From the NCBI RefSeq assembly GCF_024679245.1, contig NC_090177.1, positions 40,501,303 through 40,565,302 on the forward strand: a DNA stretch of 64,000 nucleotides, in the 5' to 3' direction. Made by a program: the position numbers and the translations under genes. Origin of the DNA: Pseudorasbora parva (taxonomy: Eukaryota > Chordata > Actinopteri > Cypriniformes > Gobionidae). The notes under the pieces were generated by a model that saw only the letters and a program-made list of their open reading frames with translations, did not search any database and was not told the origin of the DNA. Shown piece by piece: positions 60,569 through 64,000 of the stretch; within the stretch, counting starts at the first letter, position 1; every line of letters begins with the position of its first letter.

Positions 60569-63500
60569 CTAGATAAAAGCCTCTTTAAATAGAAGAGTTT
60601 TCAACTGTGTTTTAAAATTTTCCACTGAGTCCAGGCAGCGTAAGGAAGAAGGCAATGCATTCCACAGTTTAGGTGCCACAGCTTGAAATGAACGGTCCCC
60701 TCTTGTTTTAAAATGTGTGTGGGGGGCAACTAAAAATCTTTGACCTGTTGATCTTAGACTACGTGAAGACGTACGCAGCTGTAACAGGTCAGAGATGTAA
60801 CAAGGCACCTGTCCTTGTAGGGCTCTAAAAGTAAGAACCAAAATTTTAAAATGCATTCTAAATTTCACTGGTAACCAATGAAGGGAAGCTAAGATCGGTG
60901 TGATGTGTACTCTTTTACTGGTGTGGGTTAAAAGCCTTGCAGCCGAATTCTGGACAGTCTGGAGGTGACACAAATCTTTCTTATTTAGACAAATAAAAAG
61001 ACTGTTACAATAGTCTAAACGGGATGAAATAAAAGCATGAATGATCATCTCCAATTCGGCCTTTGACACCAAGGCTCTTATTTTCGAAATGTTCCTTAAT
61101 TGAAAGAAACAGTTTTTAATAAGTAGATTTGAGTGTTTCTCCAAGGACATGGCCGAATCAAAAACAACACCTAGGCTCCTAAGACTCGGCTGGACAGACG
61201 AGCTAAGGGCACCGATATGTTGTTTAATCTGAGAGATGCTTTGCTCAGGGGCAATGATCAGTGTTTCAGTCTTAGCTGAATTCAGAACTAAAAAGTTATC
61301 ATTTAGCCACTGCTTGATATTGCTCAGACAGCTGATTAAAGAAGACAGTTTATGTAACTCAGTAGGATTAAAAGAGCAGTACAACTGAATGTCGTCGGCA
61401 TACAGATGATAGGAAACATCAGTAAACTGGCCAATTATCTGTCCTAGCGGTAGTATGTACAGCAGGAAAAGAATCGGTCCCAGGACAGAACCCTGAGGTA
61501 CACCACTCAATAAACCTGCAGTATCTGACATGATCTGATTAATAAAGACACTAAAACTTCTACCAGAAAGGTAAGAGGTAAACCATTTTATAGCCGATTC
61601 AGATATCCCTACTAGATCCTGAAGTCTATTAATCAAAATATTATGATCAATAGTGTCAAAGGCAGATGTAAGGTCCAGTAAAACTAATACTGTATGCTTC
61701 CCAGAATCAGCTGACATCAAAATATCACTCGAGACTTTAATTAATGCGGTTTCAGTAGAATGGTTTTTACGGAAACCTGACTGATATTTATCAAAAATAT
61801 CATTTATCTTTAAGAAAGTCGTAAGCTGCTCTGCTACCACTTTCTCTAGAATCTTAGCCATAAAGGGGAGTTTGGATATAGGCCTATAATTCATTGGTTT
61901 CAATGGGTCAAGGCTTGGCTTTTTAAGAACAGGTTCAACAATAGCATGCTTAAAAAAGTTTGGAACCACACCAGTTAAAAGAGAAGTATTGATAATTTCT
62001 ACAACACAGGGGCCAATGCTATCAAAAGCCTGCTTAAACAGCATAATCGGGAGAACATCACTATGACAGGAAGTAGGTTTCAGATTATCTAGCAGAGTGG
62101 TGACCTCATGCAATGTCACTAGTTTAAAGGAGAAACACGGATGTGAAGGAGCCAAGATACATGCCTTTATACGGGCAGGTCGAGGTAAGATACTAACTCT
62201 AATATCCCTAATCTTCTCAATAAAGAAGTTAAGGAATACATTACTGTCTGATGGAGAGAAAACTGCAATTGGAGGGACAGATGGCGAAACAATAGAGTTA
62301 ATGGTATCAAACAAGAATTTGGGGTTTTTCTTATTAGAGGATATTAGCTGAGAGAAGTATTTCGTTCTAGCACTTTTCAGAAGTTCATTTAGAGAAGCAG
62401 TTAATTCCCTAAGATAGAGCCTGTGAACTTCGAGTTTAGTTGTTTTCCATAAGCGCTCTATTTTCCGACGTTTACTTCTACAACTCTGGATAGATTTATT
62501 TATCCAGGGGCAGGGCTTTTTAAGAGAGACAATGTTTGATTTCATAGGTGCCACTTCATCTAAAATTTCTAAACATTGACTGTTAAAAGACTCAGCATAC
62601 ACATTTGCATCACTGCAACCCTTTAGTCGGCATGGATCAAACAAAATAGAAAACTTCTCAGCGACATCCTGGTTAATAACTCTCCTTTGAGCCTTAATTC
62701 TCGGGGGTGAAGGGTCCCGAGGTAAATTTAGGTTAAAGAAAACACAACTATGATCACTCATATGTACATCCTCCACACACACATTTACTATCTCTAGACC
62801 TAATGAGAAAACAAGGTCCAGAGTGTGCCCCTTTAAATGTGTAGGTCCTGAGACATGTTGCGTAAAGTTAAAAGAGTCTGTAATGGATAAGAGGTCTGTA
62901 GCTGCAATACATGAGATATCATCAATATGAAGATTAAAATCTCCAATAATTAAAACTTTCTCCAGCTTGATTATAGAGGATAGGAAATCAGTAAAATCAG
63001 TAAGGAAGACGCCTGTAGGACCAGGGGGGCGGTAAATTACCACACAATAAAACATATTAACAGAACCGACCTTAATCATCTGTGACTCAAATGAGGAGAA
63101 GGTTTCGGAGTTAATTACTCTGCATAAGAATTTGTCACAATAAACAGCAGCAAGGCCACCACCTCGACGTGACATTCGAGGTGTCCCAATCACAGAGCAA
63201 CCTGCAGGGCAGAGTTCATTTAAATGTACAGCTTCCTTATCCTTTTGCCACGTTTCTGTAAGAAACATGAAATCCATCTTTTCCTTGGTAAAAAGATCGT
63301 TGATGGCATGCGCCTTACTAGTGATGGAGCGAACATTTAGCAGTGCTAAACGGAGTGATGATGGCAAGCTGGTCTCCTTAATGGCAAGGTGTAGTGGCCG
63401 CAAACACCTGATACAATCACGCGGTTTCCAGCGGTGCCAAGTGGTCAGTCGCTGGTCAGGCAGGTCCGCCACAAACTGCAAATCCAGACAGCGTTTTCTC

Positions 63501-63955
63501 CATCGGCCCAAATTGACCGAAGGGGATCTTGTCCAACGAGCACCTGCATCCTGGGGAAAAACAGGCAGCAGCCACCGTGGCCGCCACCCACAAAAAGGCT
63601 TGGGCACCCCCATTCCCGAAGACAGTCTCATTCTGACCTGAGTGCCAGCTCTGCAGCCCCTTCTCCTTCGTCTCCTCTTGGAATTGCCACGGCACCGAAA
63701 CAAAAATCGGAATTCATATAGGCTGGGCACACACACCAACGGGGGCGGAAAAGTTTGACTATAACTTTCCCAGTTGTTACAAAGTCCTTCCATGTACACT
63801 CCAATGTTCATCAGGGTGAAACGATCGTATGTCCGAACAGCAGTGGCACAGTGGTGTAAAGGCATGGTTAATGTAACCATAAGAGAGACGAAAACAAACA
63901 AATAAAAACTACATAAATGTGACACAGCAGCGGCCATGCCAAACAAAGGCGCCAT
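60569..63955 (-). CDS. LINE ORF: endonuclease and reverse transcriptase (1128 aa)
   Basis: Drives target-primed reverse transcription. Domains: a variable N-terminal 200 residues with a hydrophobic start and an RRRRRR cluster; an apurinic-type endonuclease (about 205-430) with LLNVRSI, TETW, GDFNLHI and SDHSCVF, supplying the Asn, Glu, Asp and His catalytic positions; a reverse transcriptase (about 640-920) with the NYRPIS, LDLTSAFDTIDH, GVPQGSVLGPILF and YADDIQLY motifs; and a C-terminal region with LHWLPVKFRMHFK. No separate ORF1 is seen. No internal stop or frameshift. The true start may lie downstream of the first Met, because the first 60 residues do not look conserved. Confidence 0.93.
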   Translation of the reverse strand: MAPLFGMAAAVSHLCSFYLFVFVSLMVTLTMPLHHCATAVRTYDRFTLMNIGVYMEGLCNNWESYSQTFPPPLVCVPSLYEFRFLFRCRGNSKRRRRRRGCRAGTQVRMRLSSGMGVPKPFCGWRPRWLLPVFPQDAGARWTRSPSVNLGRWRKRCLDLQFVADLPDQRLTTWHRWKPRDCIRCLRPLHLAIKETSLPSSLRLALLNVRSITSKAHAINDLFTKEKMDFMFLTETWQKDKEAVHLNELCPAGCSVIGTPRMSRRGGGLAAVYCDKFLCRVINSETFSSFESQMIKVGSVNMFYCVVIYRPPGPTGVFLTDFTDFLSSIIKLEKVLIIGDFNLHIDDISCIAATDLLSITDSFNFTQHVSGPTHLKGHTLDLVFSLGLEIVNVCVEDVHMSDHSCVFFNLNLPRDPSPPRIKAQRRVINQDVAEKFSILFDPCRLKGCSDANVYAESFNSQCLEILDEVAPMKSNIVSLKKPCPWINKSIQSCRSKRRKIERLWKTTKLEVHRLYLRELTASLNELLKSARTKYFSQLISSNKKNPKFLFDTINSIVSPSVPPIAVFSPSDSNVFLNFFIEKIRDIRVSILPRPARIKACILAPSHPCFSFKLVTLHEVTTLLDNLKPTSCHSDVLPIMLFKQAFDSIGPCVVEIINTSLLTGVVPNFFKHAIVEPVLKKPSLDPLKPMNYRPISKLPFMAKILEKVVAEQLTTFLKINDIFDKYQSGFRKNHSTETALIKVSSDILMSADSGKHTVLVLLDLTSAFDTIDHNILINRLQDLVGISESAIKWFTSYLSGRSFSVFINQIMSDTAGLLSGVPQGSVLGPILFLLYILPLGQIIGQFTDVSYHLYADDIQLYCSFNPTELHKLSSLISCLSNIKQWLNDNFLVLNSAKTETLIIAPEQSISQIKQHIGALSSSVQPSLRSLGVVFDSAMSLEKHSNLLIKNCFFQLRNISKIRALVSKAELEMIIHAFISSRLDYCNSLFICLNKKDLCHLQTVQNSAARLLTHTSKRVHITPILASLHWLPVKFRMHFKILVLTFRALQGQVPCYISDLLQLRTSSRSLRSTGQRFLVAPHTHFKTRGDRSFQAVAPKLWNALPSSLRCLDSVENFKTQLKTLLFKEAFI

Positions 63956-63960
63956 CTTGC
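63938..63960 (-). promoter_or_regulatory. YY1-like motif at the LINE 5' end
   Basis: The minus strand reads AGCAAGATGGCGCC over the first Met of the LINE frame. CAAGATGGCG is the YY1 core also found at the 5' end of mammalian L1. Role by analogy only. Confidence 0.45.
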
Positions 63961-63973
63961 TTAGTGGGCGTCA

Positions 63974-64000
63974 CATGTGTGTGTGTGTGTGTGTGTGTGT
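63974..64000. repeat. (TG)n tract at the window edge
   Basis: Continuation of the TG tract on the 5' side of the LINE; cut by the window end. Confidence 0.9.

Larger units (their letters stand above)
60384..63973 (-). mobile_element. full-length L2/CR1-type LINE
   Basis: About 3.6 kb on the minus strand. The 3' end (left) has the typical AAAGTGCTATACAAATAAAT tail and then (TTAC)6; the 5' end lies near 63,973 beside (CA)n. One open frame covers nearly all of it. The tail type and protein motifs fit the L2 group of the CR1-L2 lineage. The lack of stops and the short clean tail suggest recent insertion. Confidence 0.92.

Overview
This is a vertebrate nuclear genome window, almost certainly from a teleost fish and probably a cyprinid. 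Genes are split by introns with consensus GT..AG junctions, there are long (TG)n and (GATA)n microsatellites, and many interspersed repeats are of types common in carp and zebrafish relatives (short palindromic elements starting AGGGTTAGTTCACC, Tc1-like elements, hAT-like short elements, an L2-type LINE). I name the clade from recall of these families, not from a search.

Layout. Two complete protein-coding genes lie head to tail on the minus strand. ncoa6 (nuclear receptor coactivator 6) runs from a CpG-rich promoter near 25.1 kb down to a stop codon at 963. Its 14 coding exons join in frame to a predicted 2308-residue protein. ggt7 (gamma-glutamyltransferase 7) runs from start codon 56,759 down to stop codon 29,332. 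Its 15 coding exons join in frame to a predicted 667-residue protein. This neighbourhood matches the NCOA6-GGT7 order on human chromosome 20q11. Right of ggt7, from 56.8 to 60 kb, there are promoter-like motifs (a ZNF143-type site, an NRF1-type site) and a plausible plus-strand splice donor; in mammals ACSS2 starts divergently here, but I see no ACSS2 coding exon. From 60.4 to 63.97 kb there is an apparently intact full-length L2/CR1-type LINE on the minus strand, inserted in a (TG)n tract.

How the genes work. NCOA6 is a nuclear scaffold that binds ligand-bound nuclear receptors through LxxLL motifs and belongs to an MLL3/4 histone H3K4 methyltransferase complex. Both LxxLL motifs, the long Gln-rich regions and the basic C-terminus are present. 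GGT7 is a single-pass type II membrane member of the gamma-glutamyltransferase family. Here the residue expected to be the catalytic threonine is valine, so it is likely a non-enzymatic member. Nothing in the window shows that the two genes share a pathway.

Repeats fill most introns and the intergenic space. At least eight elements are flanked by TTAA on one or both sides and belong to six sequence families. Several hAT-like elements have perfect 8-bp target duplications, and insertions are nested up to three deep in ncoa6 intron 9. Two tandem arrays sit inside transposons: about 58 copies of a 42-bp unit at 39.9-42.3 kb, and about 15 copies of an 81-84-bp unit at 27.4-28.65 kb. The most unusual mobile element is a TTAA-flanked family at 36.5-38.0 and 53.0-54.2 kb that carries the remains of a spliced exon pair resembling the zinc-binding start of P2X7-cytoplasmic-domain-like fish proteins. 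No prokaryotic system, CRISPR array or toxin gene is present.
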